NCBI GenBank assembly: GCA_963930655.1 | Contig: OZ005603.1 | Coordinates: 18,003,001 to 18,067,000 of the forward strand | Source of the DNA: Myrica gale | Lineage: Eukaryota; Streptophyta; Magnoliopsida; Fagales; Myricaceae | Direction: 5' to 3' | Length of the DNA: 64,000 nt | Shown here: piece after piece, positions 45,925 to 58,900 of the stretch | Numbering within the stretch: the stretch's first letter is position 1 | Layout: each line of letters begins with the position of its first letter | Position numbers and translations under genes: made by a program | Notes under the pieces: model-generated | What the model saw: the letters and a program-made list of their open reading frames with translations, nothing else | Databases searched by the model: none | Told to the model about the DNA's origin: nothing

Positions 45925-47460
45925 GGGCATGCGTGTTATATTTAAACTCTTCAGGGCAAAGGAGTCAGCACTTTTATTCTCCATCTTGCAGAACCCTATT
46001 TCTCTCCCAAACGACATGAAATCTTCTCTCCCTCACAAACTACATTTACCCATAGCTCTCTTCGAAAAATCCACTGCCTATAGCCTTCAACCTCCTCATC
46101 CAGCCATTTCCGAGATGTCTTCCAGCGCCCCAAATATTCCGCTCGCCAATCACCTGTATTTGTCAGTTCTAGGGCTCGGAAGAAAGGAAAAAGCTTTGAG
46201 GAACCCAATCCTACTCAAGAGGCCTACATCTACAGGTCAGAGAATTGAAAGAATCTTTTTGTGCAAGACTTTCGAAATAGGAAGGTTATTGCTGGTTGTT
46301 GGGCTGATTTTCAATGGATTAGTGAGAATGCTTTTGATTTTAAAGAGATGTTTGAATTTCAAGGATAGGGTTTGCTTGTGAATTTGAAGGCGGATTGCTA
46401 TGTATAAATTTGGTTAAGTTAGTTTGTGCAAACCTTCAAATTTCAACATCTGAGAATGCCAATAGTTATGTGAATAAGGAGTAATTAGATGTATTAGTTA
46501 CTTCACTACATACCCTGGTCTTGGTTTCTAATGGTGAGAAGACATTTTCTTTGAGGCACATGGTTGGATGGAATTATCAGAGGTAGAACCACTTGAGATT
46601 CTTAGGGTTGTATTGGATAATCCAACTCTTAATGAGGTTATTAAACTTACAACCAGTGGATTGATTGGTAATAGACGATTATTGCATCATATGGTTTGTA
46701 ATATAATATTTTACCAAGAACTGGAAAATTCGAATACATCACATTCTTGGAGATGTTTATGTGATGCTTTTTATGTTTATATTTCATATTCTTGAGATTA
46801 ATATAACTTTGGAAGTTAGGGAAAAATCCACACATTTCATGGAAAACAAGAAAAACCTTTGAGTATTGGGGTTTGTTCAAAATGATGTGGATAATGCGTA
46901 AAGAAAGGTGTGGTGACACCTTAGAAAGGAAATAAAAGAGCTTCAGATTTTGAGGATTCAATTGCAAAAATCAAGAAGGAACTAAAAAGTTTGGGTCATT
47001 ATATGGAGGACATGGCCACCAATATGAAAATGGGATTTGAAGATATCAAGAAGCTGCTTGGTGTTCATACAGAGTGCTTTGGGGCTCTTGAGAAGGATAT
47101 GAGGGGTATCAAGAATCAAGTCAACAACCTCCATGTAAAAAGCAATATGATTCAAAATACAGTGGATGAATTTGCTAAAAATATCGTGCAATCCACTGCT
47201 GAAGATGTGGTCAAGGCTACTGAGCTTCATTTGAAAACTGAGCTCCATTTGAATTGGACGTATTGGTTCTCCACGACCTGGATGAAATGGCTAAAGAAAT
47301 TTGAGATTGAGTATCCTCCTCCTCCTATCAAGAAATCAAACTTTTTCCTCAACTACAAAGACTCCTACCTATATAGCCAACTGCTCTTGCCCTCCCCTTA
47401 TCCTATTTTTGATTATGCCAAAGGGGGAGAAATTAGAAGAATTATGTGGAGAAGTTTATA
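45925..47460 (+). pseudogene. Copia H 3' domain of unknown function
   Basis: The longest version of the extra copia 3' region. Pieces: SSLPHKLHLPIALFEKST (46023 region), a frame with FDFKEMFEFQG (46335), CANLQISTSENANS (46425), a helical segment 46991-47190 (MEDMATNMKMGFEDIKKL, then GIKNQVNNLHVKSN, likely coiled coil), and a C-terminal NWTYWFSTTW (about 47255) with PPPPIKKS. Frames are broken many times. It sits in the env position of SIRE-like copia; no transmembrane segment is evident in the recovered parts. Function unknown. Confidence 0.65.
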
Positions 47461-48003
47461 AGTGTTATGTTGACTTCCCAGCTTTTAAAGAGAACATTTC
47501 ATTTTGATGATTGGTTGATCACTTGACTTACCTTATCTATGCATATCATATTGATTATTGGTTGATCACTTGACTTATCTTATCTATGCATATCTCTCGT
47601 ATTTATTTATCTCCAATGGACTATTTGGTTATACTCACATTTGTTGATTATCTCATTTGTAGATATAAGGATTTGAGAAGTGCTTATCTTTTTGCACTTC
47701 ATTGACGAAAATTGAGACTTACTTTCCAGGTAGTATTCCTAACTTTCTATTGGTATCAATATGAAGTCTTATGTTCTGATTGAAATTGAATGTTTGGGAA
47801 GTTGGGAGGAAGCTTATAGAAGTGTTCTTTTGTGTTTTTAAATTTTGGGAAACCTCCATTTACAAAGGAAACTCTTGCAAAATTTTTGTAAAATCGTAAA
47901 GTCCTTTTTGCTAAAAATGTCATGAAAAACTCCTGCTTGTTCTCAGGTGGAGCTTTTCTATTTGTTAGCAAATTGTAGTTTTTAACATGGTTTTGTCATC
48001 ATC
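47461..48003 (+). other. Copia H 3' untranslated region
   Basis: AT-rich spacer to the polypurine tract. It has a near-exact duplicate of about 50 bp (TTGATTATTGGTTGATCACT at 47506-47590 region). No gene. Confidence 0.6.
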
Positions 48004-48017
48004 AAAAAGGGGGAGAT
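48004..48017 (+). other. Copia H polypurine tract
   Basis: AAAAAGGGGGAGAT, identical to copia I, then TGTTAGCCC LTR start. Confidence 0.9.
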
Positions 48018-48165
48018 TGTTAGCCCAAGGTTGTTTTACAAACAATCCATAACTGATTTTGATGATACCAAAATATTCTAAGTTTCAAAGACTTTAGATT
48101 TTACAATGTCAATCCACAATTTCCAATTTATATTTTAAAAAGATTGAGGTTTCACTCAATTTATA
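48018..48165 (+). repeat. Copia H 3' LTR stub
   Basis: Starts TGTTAGCCCAAGG; about the first 60 bp align with the copia I LTR, then it diverges and is replaced near 48166 by F4 sequence. Confidence 0.75.
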
Positions 48166-51100
48166 TTTTAAAATGTTTAACACTTAACAAATGACGGATC
48201 TCATCGATCCAGTCACATCAACAAAACATGAACATAAGCTTTTTCCCTCTAAGTCAGGTAGTCATCCTGACTTTCTTCACCTAAGGCATCTAGAATGACA
48301 CAATTTTAAAAACGTGAGTCAAAAAGACTAAGTAAGGGAAAACACAAACTTAAAACATGCTCTTGACTTGTACTTGCTCAACATGAAAAAGAAACATAAT
48401 TCATGATGCACATGCATGTCATGGATATGCATATGCTCTTGCTTGAAGTTGGCCCCAGGCCCTTGAAAATATTTCATTCCTGCTTGCTTGTGAAATTGGC
48501 CCATGGCCCTTGAAAATATTTCATTCCTGCTTGCTTGTGAAATTGGCCCCTGACCCTTGAAAATCACTTATTCATACTTGTGGGCTTATTCGCTCCATTT
48601 AACCCCTGAAGTCAGGGTTCTGCGTTCCCATTGGAACTGTCCCCTATTTCCCTTGGGGACCTTACATTTGGTCAAGCTAGCACACATTCTCGCATTTGTC
48701 CTTCAGTGGCTAGACATGACCCTTGGAGGCCCACACCTTCTCATTGTCCTTCAGTGTGGTCTGCACAACCTCTTGGATTCACCCATCCTTCTCGCATTCG
48801 TCCTTCGGTATGGGAGTCTATCTTGATGGTACGGTACCGACCAGAGCCCCTTGACTTAACTTATCTTTTCATAAACTTTCCATAATCTTTCCATAAATCA
48901 TTGCATAAGAATTCTCTTTAGAAAAATCATGCAATGCACATGTCATGTCATGCTTGCTCGAAATATCATGCTTGTTCATGAATCAATGCAGTGTGTCATT
49001 CCAGTTTTCATAAAAAGTGTAAGATTCACTTACGATCCACTTACAAGTTTCACTTACCTCGGTCTCCTTGATAATGTATAAAGATACGGAGATCGCCTAC
49101 AAGTGATTCAAACATTTCTTAGTATTTAAGAAATAAGTACATAATTATACAAGTTAAATATTTGTATTTTATTCGGTTATTACCCAAGATATATTTCTGA
49201 AAATATAATATTATTCACAAAGTTTTATATAGAAATTCTTATTGATCATCTTACTTAGGTTTTCTAATTAGCAAGCTAATTGCACTATAATCAAATCCAA
49301 ATCTTTCTTTTATTGCATACAATTAACTAGGTCTTTAAGTTCACTAGTTACTAACCCTAATTATACTTAATCCTTGGCTTGACATTAAATCTTTAGGCAA
49401 CCCGAAAGTATAAGCTATTTGTTCACCATAAATTTCGGTCAACCTAGTTGAATCCTCAATCTATACTTAACACCACAAAACTTTGCCTAATTCTTTTAAT
49501 CCGAATCTTTAAGCCTATTATCTATGTTTTTCTCTTACTAATATGGCATGTTTTATGATTGAGCTTAAATCTTCTAACCCTTTTGGCCATAACCCTAATT
49601 TTATTTATCCACCACAAGTAAATATAATCTTATTTATAGGGTTGCTATTAGGGTTCCACTTATTAGGTCATTCGGCCATGTACCATTTTAAGCATTCATT
49701 GTCTAAGTTTCTTCTCCAATGGTGATCCCATCCTCCATTTTCAGATTCACAACCTAGGATCTACCAATCACAACACAACTTCTAGATCTAGCACAATGCC
49801 ATATTCGGCCAACACACATGATCATAGAATGATTAGCCCTTTCGATTTGCATGCAACCTATTATATTTCAAGACTAGCCCATATCCATGTGTTCACCAAA
49901 ATTTTATACATATCATGGTCATTCATCAAATTGACATTTAACAAAATTATATTTGAAGATCCAACACCTATAAGTTTCGGCCAACACCATCAATCACAAC
50001 CCTTCATGGCAAAACTTGCACATGCATACCTTTTGAATTTTAAGACCATACTAGCATGCATTGTTCATCCTTTAACATCTTTCTAACATTTAAGTTCGGA
50101 TCTCATGCTCATATAGCTAGATCTAACATTATAACTTAAGGTTGGTCTCATAACTCAAGATCTAACAAAACCAAGGTACCACCTCAAATCCAACCAAGAG
50201 ATATTCGGCCAACATAAATCTTAGAACTAACAACCACATTTTTGGCCTTACCTTGATGATTAAACACAAGCCTTGAGTACCTAGCACAATAAAATACCTT
50301 AGGTCAGAAATTATAAAGAACTTTAAGCAAAAACACTATGTGAAATCAAGCCTACCTCTACCTTCCACAAATCACCAAATTTTCACCAAGATCCTTCCTT
50401 CTCCCAACTTTCGGTTCACCCTTTTTGGAGTGGTTCCAAGCTTGATTATAAGGTGCTAAGGTAGGTTTTATGGTGGGGAGAAATAAGGTAAACTTGAATG
50501 ATTTAGCTCTAAGGAAGTAAGTTAAATTTCTTCAAGGAAAAAGTGGCTAAGTGAGTACAAATTTTCAAGAGAGGAATGAAGTTGCACAAAGGGAAGGTTC
50601 GGTCACCTCAAGGAGAGAATCAAACTTAGAACTTTAGGGAGTGATTTAGGTTGCAAGAGGAAAATAACAAGGCTTGAGCTTAAGGGAATGGTTCGGCCAA
50701 GAGAGGAAAAAGAGAGAGAGTGAAATGGAATGGGGTATTCGGCCAAGAGAAGCAATGAAGTGTTGAGTTTTGAAATGTTAAGTGTGAGGGAATTCACATG
50801 AAGCAATTGAGTCTCCCAAGGTGAGTTATTGCAATGATAATTGACATGAGGTGTTGAAAATGACAAGAGAGAGAAAAGAAAGGGGGTGAATTTGGGTTGC
50901 ATTGGCCGACCATGGCATGTCCTTTTCTCTCCTTTTGGCTTTTCACTTTCTCTCACATCATCACTTGCCTCCTCATGCTTGCTATCCCACGTGAACTCTT
51001 GCCCTTGCATTTGATTTTCCCTCATTTCTCTTCCATTGAATTGTCTTGTCACATAATTACTCTCTTTTCACTTCTTTACAACTCACATGGGATCACCACT

Positions 51101-51832
51101 TTATGGATTTTCCCTCCTACGTAAATGACTTTGTCTCTTCTTGGTTTGCCTCTTGTTTAGTTCATTTATTATGTTTGGTTAAAATACAACTAACTTAGTT
51201 ACTCTCACAAATAACTTTCTAGTTACTCTCACAACTAACTTTCAATTTAGTTACTTTTTCACCTAACTTATCTCCTATAAGCTCTCTAGCTTATCTAGTT
51301 CAATTACATAGCCTATCATTATGATAAGCAAGTGTGCTTATCATTTTAAACTCTCTTAGAACTTATCATATGCCTAGTAGCTTATCATCTAATATTTTAA
51401 TGATAATTCAACTACTAATTTAGGTCACATAATAATACTATATGCCACCTATTAATGACACACAAAATATTCAAATACTTAAAAGAAATTCATGATTTTC
51501 CATTTAATTATTTTCGGCCAATATATATAAATCTTTAATCATAATTTAATTTAATGGATTATGAAGTATACTAAGCAAATGAAAAATACCAATCCATAAG
51601 AGAAACTTACCTTGGAAGTTTCGGCTCTTAGGAAAATAAAATTAAACTTTGCACAAAACTTTCAAAATGAAAAAGAAATTATTTAGGGAAAACTTTCATG
51701 AAATAAAATCTCATATTAATTGATGTACCTTATCATAAAGCTTAGGCCATACATTGGCAAAAAATATGGCCCCATAATAAAAACTAAAGCTAATACATAA
51801 GAAATAGCAAAAGAAATAAACGGGGTCTCACA
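48166..51832 (+). mobile_element. F4: 5'-truncated solo-LTR-like F/R copy
   Basis: Homologous to F1 from AACAAATGACGGATCTC onward (F1 about 1206) and ends CGGGGTCTCACA at 51832. The first about 180 bp, including the TGTCACGCCCCG end, are missing, so no TSD can be tested. It has the hairpin (48315-48331), the GACACA/TGTGTC arms, the minisatellite (48670-48830) and the GATAAG block (51250-51400). No coding domain. Confidence 0.85.
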
Positions 51833-51884
51833 CTACAAGTGAAAATTGATAAGTTCATAGCAGAACCAAGAGGAACACAAGGTA

Positions 51885-52918
51885 TTAATGTATCTAATTT
51901 TGAAACTAATTAATTTGGACTATTTTTCATTTATATTTTGGTCTATAACTCTACCCTTAATCTCCTTGCTTCATTTTCTTCATCGTTAAGTGATCTAATA
52001 AATAAACAATTTAATTTGGACGATTTTTCGTTTATCTTTTGGTCTATAACACTTCCATTACTATTTCGTTCAACTTCTTCATCATTTTTTTTAATCAAAC
52101 CGTACTCTTTATTCATATGACAAAGTTGAAACAACTATGGGGATTGAAACCCAGCATACAACCGTGACAAGCCATCTAAATGCCCCGGAACAAAAGGATA
52201 CTCTCCAGAATAAATTCTAAAGGCGGCCCAACGGGCAAGTTGGTGCACAACAGCATTTGCACCTCTATGAATAAATCTCATTTTCCAACTTAGTAGACCT
52301 TGGAGAAGTAACTGGATGTCACCCACTGTATCATATATCCTCCATTCAACTCTTCTTGGGAAAGAGTTAACAGCATCAGCAACAATAGATGAGTCCCCTT
52401 CGATAATGATATCATTATAACCTCTACTCAAGGCCTCCAGGATACCATAACGAGACCAAGTTGTTACCATTAATGTATCTAATTATACGAAATTATAACT
52501 TGAGTTCAACTTCTTCATCATTAATGTATCTAATTATACATTAAATTAATTTCGACGATTTAAAATTTCATTTTCGTCTCTAACTCTTCCATTAATGTAT
52601 TTGTTTCATTTTATTCAATATTAATGTATCTTGTTTTCAAACTAATTAATTTGGACTATTTTTCGTTTATATTTTTCGTGTATAACTATTTCATTAATCA
52701 ATTTGCTTTATTTTGTTCGATATTTTTTAGGCTTCTAACTTTAAACTACATAATTTGGACGATTTTACATGTATATTTTGGTCTACAACAATTCCAATAA
52801 TCTACCTCCTCCATTTCCTTCAACATTAAGGTATCTAACTATTTCAAAATTAATGTATTTGCTTCAGTTTTTTTCTTTATTAAGGTATCTGGTTTTTAAG
52901 CTCGTGAATTAAAACAAT
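51885..52918. repeat. AT-rich tandem array, roughly 100-bp degenerate unit
   Basis: Units carry TTAATGTATCTAATTTT, AATTTGGACTATTTTTC, TTTATATTTTGGTCTATAAC and TTCTTCATCA in order, starting near 51885, 51985, then after the LINE near 52520 and 52620, with decay. The last stretch (52724-52918) contains CTACCTCCTCCATTTCC and is duplicated beyond gypsy C. Satellite-like; not seen elsewhere in the window. The first 50 bp (51833-51884) show nothing recognisable. Confidence 0.75.
52086..52503 (-). pseudogene. LINE 3' fragment with RNase H-like domain
   Basis: Minus frame 52470-52135: GYNDIIIEGDSSIVADAVN contains the E-G-D region of the plant LINE-type RNase H, and RGANAVVHQLARWA the conserved R-x-x-N-x-x-H-x-L-A motif. 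It is 5'-truncated, ends in a T-run (poly-A tail) at 52086-52092, and is flanked by an 18-bp direct repeat GTTCAACTTCTTCATCAT (52068-52085, 52504-52521): target-primed insertion. The frame is open to its end. Confidence 0.85.
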
Positions 52919-52981
52919 TGATGTGAACCCCGTTATCCCGTAACGAGACCCAACAACTATAGGGAACCCAAGATCGTTTCT

Positions 52982-53984
52982 TGATGAGAATACGAGCAAG
53001 GCGTTAAATGTGCTAGTTCAAGTTCCCGTAGAGCCGGTTACGAGAGAACGAGACAAGAAGCTCAATGACGTACTCAACGAAATCATTAATGAGATCTGGG
53101 CCCAAGCCCATTCGTGGAAACCCATCAAAGATGACCCATTTTCTAGAAGGATCCGGTCAAGATATATTTTTGGTTCGATTCTAGAAGAATCGGATTGCAT
53201 GGCAATTCTAAGGGAAACATCATTTCCTTTTATGATCTTTTGATTTTGTTGATTTAGGCATCTGATTTTTCTTTCCATTTTTTAGTTTGTCGTGTGATCT
53301 CTTAAATAGTTAGGTAAGTTTCAGCTTTTCCTTTTATTTTATTTTGGCATGTGCTGCAAGTTTCTTTCCCTTTTATTAGCTATAGGCGGCAGCTCACTTT
53401 TCCTTTGTTAGAGTCTTTCTATTTTGGCAAGTGTCTCTACCGTCCATGTTAGTGTTAGTCAAATAAGGTAGTTTATTATATTAGTAATGTTTTGTCCTTT
53501 CCTTTTGAAAGTTAGGCGTGTAGGATCAGCCACCTAATGGCTGCTTGTCTTATTTCTTTTGTTATGTTGTTCACGCCAACTTTAGTCTAGGAAATAAGGA
53601 ATATTATTTCCTTAGTTAATTATTTCTTTATTTAGTTAATTTCGAATTTTATTAGGTTTCTATGTTAGTTTTATTTCCTAGTTATTTCCAGCCCTTTAAA
53701 TAGGAGCTCTTGCATTGTAATTGAAACAGACATTGATTAATGAAATTGTGAGAGTTATTCTCTTTGGTTCTTTGAAGAACTTCTCGAACTTATCGGGTTT
53801 TTTCCCGTGGCGTTCATCCTGACTTATCAAACGGATATCCATCCCCGTTTGTGGCGTCTTCACCATACCGAGGTTCTTGCTTTCCTAAGCAACGGGTCGA
53901 GGTTCCATTCGAATCCATGCTAGAAACGATCTTGGGTTCCCTATAGTTGTTGGGTCTCGTTACGGGATAACGGGGTTCACATCA
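52982..53984 (+). mobile_element. D: solo gypsy LTR inserted inversely in the gypsy C 3' LTR
   Basis: 1003 bp, starts TGATGAGAATACG, ends GGGGTTCACATCA, TSD TTTCT (52977-52981 and 53985-53989); removal restores the gypsy C LTR. It still encodes a pol-tail variant (VQVPVEPVTRERDKKL at 53013 on) which confirms that the LTR of this family starts inside the pol frame. It is more diverged than the A-B-C-E LTRs in its U3. Confidence 0.92.
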
Positions 53985-54150
53985 TTTCTAGCATGGATTC
54001 GAATGGAACCTCGACCCGTTGCTTAGGGAAAGCAAGAACCTCGGTATGGTGAAGACGCCACAAACGGGATGGAAATCCGTTTGATAAGTCGAGTTGAACG
54101 CCACGGGAAATCCCGATAAGTTCGAGAAGTTCTTCAAAGAACCAAAGAGA
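53761..54150. repeat. Large inverted repeat (hairpin) formed by D and C LTR ends
   Basis: Arms 53761-53926 and 53985-54150 are near-perfect inverse copies of each other around a 58-bp loop. It arose because D inserted in opposite orientation next to the matching LTR segment. Confidence 0.9.
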
Positions 54151-54767
54151 ATTAAACCTCACAAAAAGTCGCGTATATTGAATGAATTTGAAATACAAAC
54201 TCAGGCCTCTGTATATAGGCCATCTAAGACAAGTACTTACCTACCCCTTGGTGAGTCGAAGTGGGGTATGCTTCTGAGGTGACCCTCTTTCAGTACAGCG
54301 CCGTTCCACACTCACAAAATGACAATAAAGGGGCGGCTAACCCTAGCAAATAAGGTAACTTAATTACACGTAAAATAAACTCGATTACTAAGGAAATAAC
54401 ACTTGGCGCCTAAACCAAAAAGGAAACAAATTTAGCACCTAAAAATCAACTCGGAATCAGCACCTATAAGGAAAGAAAGGTGCGGCTAATTGCTGCCCAA
54501 AACCATGCAATCCGAACCCTAATTAGGAGTGTCTTCTAGAAGACTTTCTTGCCAAGTCAAATGAAACCCTACTCGGACTCTTCTAGAACTTGAATCACAT
54601 TGACAATCCGTGGGTCATGCTCAATGGGCTTCCACGCCTTTGCTTGATCCCATGCCTCTTGAATTAGCCCGTTGAGTGCATCCGTGAACTTCTTTGCTCG
54701 TGCCCTTGTAACCGGCCCACTTGGTACTTGAACGGGTTCCTTTGAAACGGCACCTTGAGCTCCATCA

Positions 54768-54781
54768 TTCCCCTCCTCTTG
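54768..54781 (-). other. Gypsy C polypurine tract
   Basis: Minus-strand CAAGAGGAGGGGAA directly before TGATGG. Confidence 0.85.
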
Positions 54782-55944
54782 AAAAGGATTTGCCCTCAAA
54801 TCTTCACCTACATCAAAAGGACTCAAATCAGCAACATTAAATGTGGCACTGACAGTGTACTCACCAGGTAAATCTAGTTTGTAGGCGTTATCATTGATGC
54901 GCTCGAGGACTTGGAAAGGACCATCGCCTCGTGGGAGCAATTTGGAACGTCGTTTGGCGGGAAATCTCTCTTTCCGCATATGTAGCCAAACCCAATCGCC
55001 GGGTTCAAAAACTATCTTGTGACGACCCTTATTGGCTTGTTTTGCATACTGCTCCATTCGTCGCTCAATGTTGAGTCTCGCTTGCTCGTGAATCTGCTTA
55101 ACAAAGTCAGCTTTCGTTTTGCCATCTAAATTAACATGTTCAGTGACAGGCAAAGGCGATAAGTCCAATGGAGTCAAAGGATTAAAACCATAGACTATTT
55201 CAAATGGAGAAAATTGAGTAGCAGCATGAACAGCTTTATTATAGGCAAACTCAACATGTGGTAAACATTCTTCCCAAGTTTTAATGATCGCCCGTAATAA
55301 AGTAGACAAAGTCATATTGACAACTTCAGTTTGACCATCTGTTTGTGGGTGACAAGTAGTGGAAAGCAATAACTTAGTGCCTAACTTACACCACAAAGTC
55401 TTCCAAAAATAGCTCAAGAATTTCGCATCTCTATCCAAGACAATCGTCCTAGGCATGCCATGTTTACAATTTCCCTAAAGAATAGATCAGCAACATGCGA
55501 CGCATCATCCGTTTTGTGACATGGAATAAAATGGGCCATTTTAGAAAATCTATCCACGACCACAAAAATCGAATCTCTCCCACGTTTAGTCCTAGGCAAT
55601 CCTAGCACAAAAGCCATGGAAATATCAATCCAAGGCTCACTAGGAATAGGTAAGGGAGTATACAAACCCATCAAGCCTAAAGAACTTACCACATGCAATT
55701 TTCTCACAAGCACAATATTCATCACCAAAGTCATGGTCATCAGGATATGAATTCTTAATATGCTCAAAACCTAATAACTTGGCATCTAGTGTGGAAAGTA
55801 GAGCATACCTGCGAGAAAGGGCATCGGCTACCACATTCTCCTTACCTTGCTTATACTGAATGACGTATGGAAACGTCTCAATGAACTCCACCCAGCGCGC
55901 ATGCCTTTTGTTTAGCTTGTATTGGCATCGGCTGCCCCGCTTAG
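54782..55944 (-). pseudogene. Gypsy C integrase and RNase H remnant
   Basis: Minus frames 55891-55640, 55767-55414 and 55456 onward. The RNase H-IN linker ([18 protein letters not shown]) is followed by RLDGF and then directly by [11 protein letters not shown]: the entire HHCC zinc domain is deleted. The core has [10 protein letters not shown] (first catalytic Asp replaced by Ala), IVLDRDAKF (second D kept) and DGQTEVVN (E kept). A frameshift lies near 55465. The RNase H between SGAA and LNKRHA is also mostly missing (about 55 residues). The GPY/F-type module is intact. Confidence 0.93.
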
Positions 55945-58900
55945 TGTGAGACCCCGATTATTTCTTATGCTAATCCTTATGTATTAGCTTTTAATTTCCG
56001 ATGTATTAGCTTTAATTTTATTATGGAGCCATATTTTTGGCCAATGTATGGCCTAAGCTTTATGTTGGGGTACAACAATTAATATGAGATTTTATTTCAT
56101 GAAATTTTTCCTAAATAATTTTCTTTTCATTATGGAAGTTTTGTGCAAAGTTTAATTTTATTTCCCTAAGAGCCGAAACTTTCAAGGTAAGTTTCTCTTA
56201 TGGGTTTATATTTCTTTTAAAGTATTGAATATTTTTGTGTGTCATTAATAGGTGGCATATAGTATTATTATGTGACCTAAATTAGTAGTTGAATTATCAT
56301 TAGAATATTAGATGATAAGCTACTAGACACATGATAATTTAAGAGAGTTTTAAGTGATAAGCACACTTGCTTATCATAGTGATAAGCTAGGAAACTTTTC
56401 ATGCAATAAGTTGATGTGGCTATCGTAGAGATAGGCTAGAGCCATTATCTTAGATAAGTTGTTATGCTTATGAGGTGATAAGCTATGTAATGGAACTAGA
56501 TAAGCTAGAGAGCTTATAGGAGATAAGTTAAGTGATAAAGTAACTAAGTTAGTTGCATTTCAACCAAACAACATAAATGAGGAATTAGGACAAGGCTTTT
56601 TACGTAGGAATGAAGAGCTAAAGTGATGGACCATGTGAGTTGTAAAGAAGTGAAAAGCCATAAAGTGTGTAGTCCATGTGAAGTTGTGAGATGTGAAAAT
56701 AGAGAATTTATGAGAGAAGACAATTCAATGGAAGAGAAAAAGCAAAAAGAGATCAAGCCATGGGTGAAGTTTACGTAGAGCTTAAGTGAGAAAGGAGAGA
56801 ATTTAATGCAAAGCCATGGCTAGATAGGATCTTAAGTTAGTGTCTTGAGAAAAATGCAAGTTTGAATGTTGGAAAAATGCAAGGATTGAACAATGTATGT
56901 TAGATAAGTTTAGATCTAGACTTATGTTATGTTTGGCCAAATGTAAGTTGGATATTTCCTTAAATCTATTGTTGTCGAAGTTCCTAAAGTGTAGATCTGA
57001 TGTTGTTGGGTGTATATGATGAAGATATGAAGCTAATGCATGCTAGTTAGGTTATAAAATGCAAAGGGAAGTGCATGTTGCGATTTTGGCATGAAAAGTG
57101 TGATATTTGGTGATTGGCCGAACCATGGGTACCCTAGATCTTCAAGTATGATTTTGTATCTGTGTAGGTTTGTTGGTTGGCCATAAAATGTGTAAGTTTG
57201 ATAACCCTATGCATGGTATTAAGCATGAAATATAGAAGATGCATGCAAATCAAAAGATTCAAAAGAAAACCTAATTGTTTTGTGACTAAAAGGTGTTGGC
57301 CGATTATGATGTGTTGCTAAGATCTTGAGTTTGTTTTGTGATTTGTAGATTCTAGGTTGTGAATCTGAGAAATGGAGGATGGGATCACCATTGGAGATGA
57401 AATTGTGACCAAAGAACACATGAACTTGATGTTGGCCAAATGACCTAATGAAAGGGAACCCTAATTGCAAGCTTATAATAGATGGAAATATAATTACATG
57501 TGATGGATGCATAAAATTAGGGTTAAGACTAAATAAGTTAGAAGATTTAAGCTCAATCATAAAATACGTCATATTAGTAAGAGAAAAACGTAGATAATAA
57601 GTTTAAAGATTCGGATTAAAAGAATTAGCAAAGTTTTGTGGTGTTAAGTATTGCTTGAGGATTTAACTAGGTTGGCCGAAACTTAGGGTGAACAAAATAG
57701 CCTATATTTCGGGTTGCACCAAGGTTTAATGATAAGCCAAAGATTAAGTATAATTAGGGTTAAGTAATTGTTGAACTTGAGGACCTAGTTAATTGTATGC
57801 AATAAAAGAAAGGTTTGGATTTGATTAAAGTGTAATTAGTTTGCTAATTAGAATCCTAAGTAAGAATGGAAAAGAAGCTACAATGAAGGTAAGTAATTAG
57901 ATAACCTAAGCTTTGATCAATAGTTGAAAGTAAAATATTAAATAAGGAATTAGGTAATTAAAGGCCTATATTAATGTGAAATCAATGTATAATGTAATCT
58001 ATGATATCGAAGTAATATATAGTTGTGTTTTAGAACCATTTCAATGAACAAGAGTTCAAGATTAAGAGGTGAACAAGAAGTTCAATTGGACTAAGAGAAA
58101 TTCAGCAACTATATTATGTCGTTAAGATTAAGTTAAGTGCTTAATTATCACTATTCGTTCCTTAGTGGATTTCAAGATAGGTTTCCTCGAATAGTTCATA
58201 GAACCGAGCGTGTTGATATGTTTTCATGTAACCTTAGTGTATTGAGAATCGAACTTATTCTTTGTAGGCAAAGAGCCAAGTGAGATCTAAGGAGATTAGC
58301 GAGGAGTACTGTAAGTGAATCTTATACTTTTATGAAAAATGGAATGATACACTGCATGTCTTATTGTGCATGGCAAGATGTTTTTAACACAAGTGACATG
58401 TTTTGTGCATAAAGAATGTTTCAAGTACGCATGATGTTTCAAACATGTCATAGCATGATCATTTGCATGAACGCATGAGAGAGACGTTTTGATGCAAATG
58501 AAATTACGATGTTTTCAAGAGTGGCATGGCATGTTCATTGCATAGAAACATGAAAAGTCGTTTTATGCAAATGAGAAAGAATTTATGTTATGATTTAGCC
58601 CGGGGGCTTTGGGTTAGATCCGTACCAAGTTAAGTGAGGTTCGTCAACCATACCGAGGAACGTTGATCGAGAAGGATGGATGAATGGAACCTAGGACGCC
58701 CATACCGAGGGACGTTGATCGAGAAGGTTGGGTAAGTCCTTGAGGCAAGTGCAACCACACCGAGGAACGTTGCTCGAGAAGGTGTGGCGCCTCCAAGGGT
58801 CATGTCTAGCCATTGAAGGACGAATGCGAGAAGGTGTGCTAGCTTGACCATATGTAAGGTCTCCATGGGAAATCGGGGACGGTTCCAAAGGGAACGCACA

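Larger units (their letters stand above)
52919..54767 (-). repeat. Gypsy C 3' LTR, split by D
   Basis: Own sequence 54767-53990 and 52981-52919, about 840 bp, from TGATGGAGCTC to GGGGTTCACATCA (minus strand). It encodes the pol tail ([17 protein letters not shown]) down to a stop at 54569. TATATAGGCC near 54212 is complementary to a TATA box on the minus strand. The 54170-54568 stretch holds only U3-type sequence. Confidence 0.87.

Noticed and set aside
52924..52981. Independent LTR scrap at the left of D
   Set aside because: It is the terminal piece of the gypsy C 3' LTR separated by D; the TTTCT duplication explains it.
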